The notes beneath the pieces are model-generated. The model was not told the origin of the DNA. It saw only the letters and a program-made list of their open reading frames with translations, and did no database searches. A program made the translations under genes and the position numbers. DNA of 6,248 bases from Acidobacteriaceae bacterium (lineage in GTDB: Bacteria > Acidobacteriota > Terriglobia > Bryobacterales > Bryobacteraceae), in contig JAFARV010000031.1 in assembly GCA_019245255.1 (NCBI GenBank), positions 1 through 6,248 on the forward strand. Direction: 5' to 3'. Below are positions 5,740 to 6,248 of the stretch, one piece after another. Within the stretch, counting starts at the first letter, position 1. Each line of letters starts with the position of its first letter.

Positions 5740-6248
5740 CTAGCGTGACAGAAGTGCAAACGCGTAGAGCGTGTCTCCGGCCGCGGCGACAACGAACTGC
5801 CGCTCATCAAGCATGTAAGTCATAGGACCGTTGGTCACTTTTGCGTTCACAGCGACGTGCCAGAGGATGCGACCGTCATTCGGATTCCAGGCGATCAGGT
5901 TTCCGGATGGGTCGCCACTGAAGAGCAGTCTGCCCGCAGTGCTCAGGATGCCTGAGGCCGCGATGCCCTTGCCGGGAAAGTCGTGACACCAACGGATCCG
6001 GCCCGTTTTGTAATCGATGGCCTCGAGCGTAGCTTGTGACCACAGCGTCCGCCCCGATCCACCGTAACCCTCCGGATGGTCATCTGTATCCGTGAGATAG
6101 GCAAGGCTATAACCCTTAGTTGCGTTCACAAAGAATAAGCCGTTCTCCGGGTCGAAGCTCGGCGCAAACCAGTTTGTTCCACCGGGGCCGGGAATATTAA
6201 GCAGTGCTCCGTCCGCCTTAGGTTCTTTATCGACGTTCGGGATGGGCT
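5740..6248 (-). CDS. PQQ-dependent dehydrogenase, C-terminal part (cut by window edge)
   Basis: The last 168 codons of a pyrroloquinoline-quinone-dependent alcohol or sugar dehydrogenase are visible; the start lies beyond base 6248. The frame stays open from the stop (TAG at 5742-5740) to the edge. The GTG at 6129 is therefore an internal Val and not a start. Reading from the right edge, landmarks are GGTNWFAPSFDPENGLFFVN, then YGGSGRTLWSQATLEAIDY. Next come tryptophan-docking beta-propeller repeats ending in TGRIRW and DGRILW, then FSGDPSGNLIAWNP and NGPMTYMLDERQFVVAAAGD. These belong to the final blades of the eight-bladed quinoprotein propeller. The protein ends just after the last blade (GDTLYAFALLSR), so there is no C-terminal cytochrome c domain as in quinohaemoproteins. 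Such enzymes act in the periplasm and pass electrons to a separate acceptor. The style resembles quinoproteins abundant in Acidobacteriota. The substrate cannot be judged from this portion. Confidence 0.9.
   Translation of the reverse strand, partial: PIPNVDKEPKADGALLNIPGPGGTNWFAPSFDPENGLFFVNATKGYSLAYLTDTDDHPEGYGGSGRTLWSQATLEAIDYKTGRIRWCHDFPGKGIAASGILSTAGRLLFSGDPSGNLIAWNPNDGRILWHVAVNAKVTNGPMTYMLDERQFVVAAAGDTLYAFALLSR

Noticed and set aside
5740..6129. Complete short protein starting at GTG 6129
   Set aside because: Continuing the frame to the window edge gives typical quinoprotein sequence (GGTNWFAPSFDPENGLFF), so the gene is a longer one cut by the window.

Overview
The window reads as chromosomal DNA from a moderately GC-rich, Gram-negative-type bacterium. 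A soil acidobacterium (Acidobacteriota) is my best guess. It rests mainly on the style of the PQQ-dependent quinoprotein at the right edge and on the gene mix; there is no rRNA or marker gene, so the assignment is tentative. I see no tRNA, rRNA, CRISPR array, insertion sequence or long repeat.

Layout, left to right. (1) Bases 1-186 hold no gene I can support. (2) Bases 187-1361, plus strand: an ECF sigma factor, translationally coupled to a ChrR-type anti-sigma factor with an N-terminal sigma-binding region and a C-terminal cupin. (3) Bases 1375-5046, minus strand: a two-gene operon, with a two-module FUSC-family efflux protein first and a CPA2/KefB-like cation:proton antiporter second, 33 nt apart. 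It converges on the anti-sigma gene with only 13 bp between stop codons. (4) Bases 5047-5265: a 219-bp divergent intergenic region holding a candidate promoter for the FUSC operon and a GC-rich hairpin. (5) Bases 5266-5736, plus strand: a small exported protein of unknown function. (6) Bases 5740-6248, minus strand: the C-terminal part of a PQQ-dependent dehydrogenase that runs off the right edge, with its stop 3 bp from the preceding gene's stop.

How they may work together: the sigma/anti-sigma pair looks like an envelope or oxidative stress switch of the RpoE-ChrR type. FUSC and the antiporter are both inner-membrane proteins that would handle toxic organic acids and ion or proton balance. 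A sequence resembling an ECF promoter (GAACGG, 16 nt, TCTGA) lies just upstream of FUSC, so the stress switch could control the efflux operon; this is inference. No strong candidate for a wholly new system was found. The points most worth a second look are the degenerate zinc motif of the anti-sigma factor, the putative ECF promoter, and the uncharacterised exported protein next to the quinoprotein.
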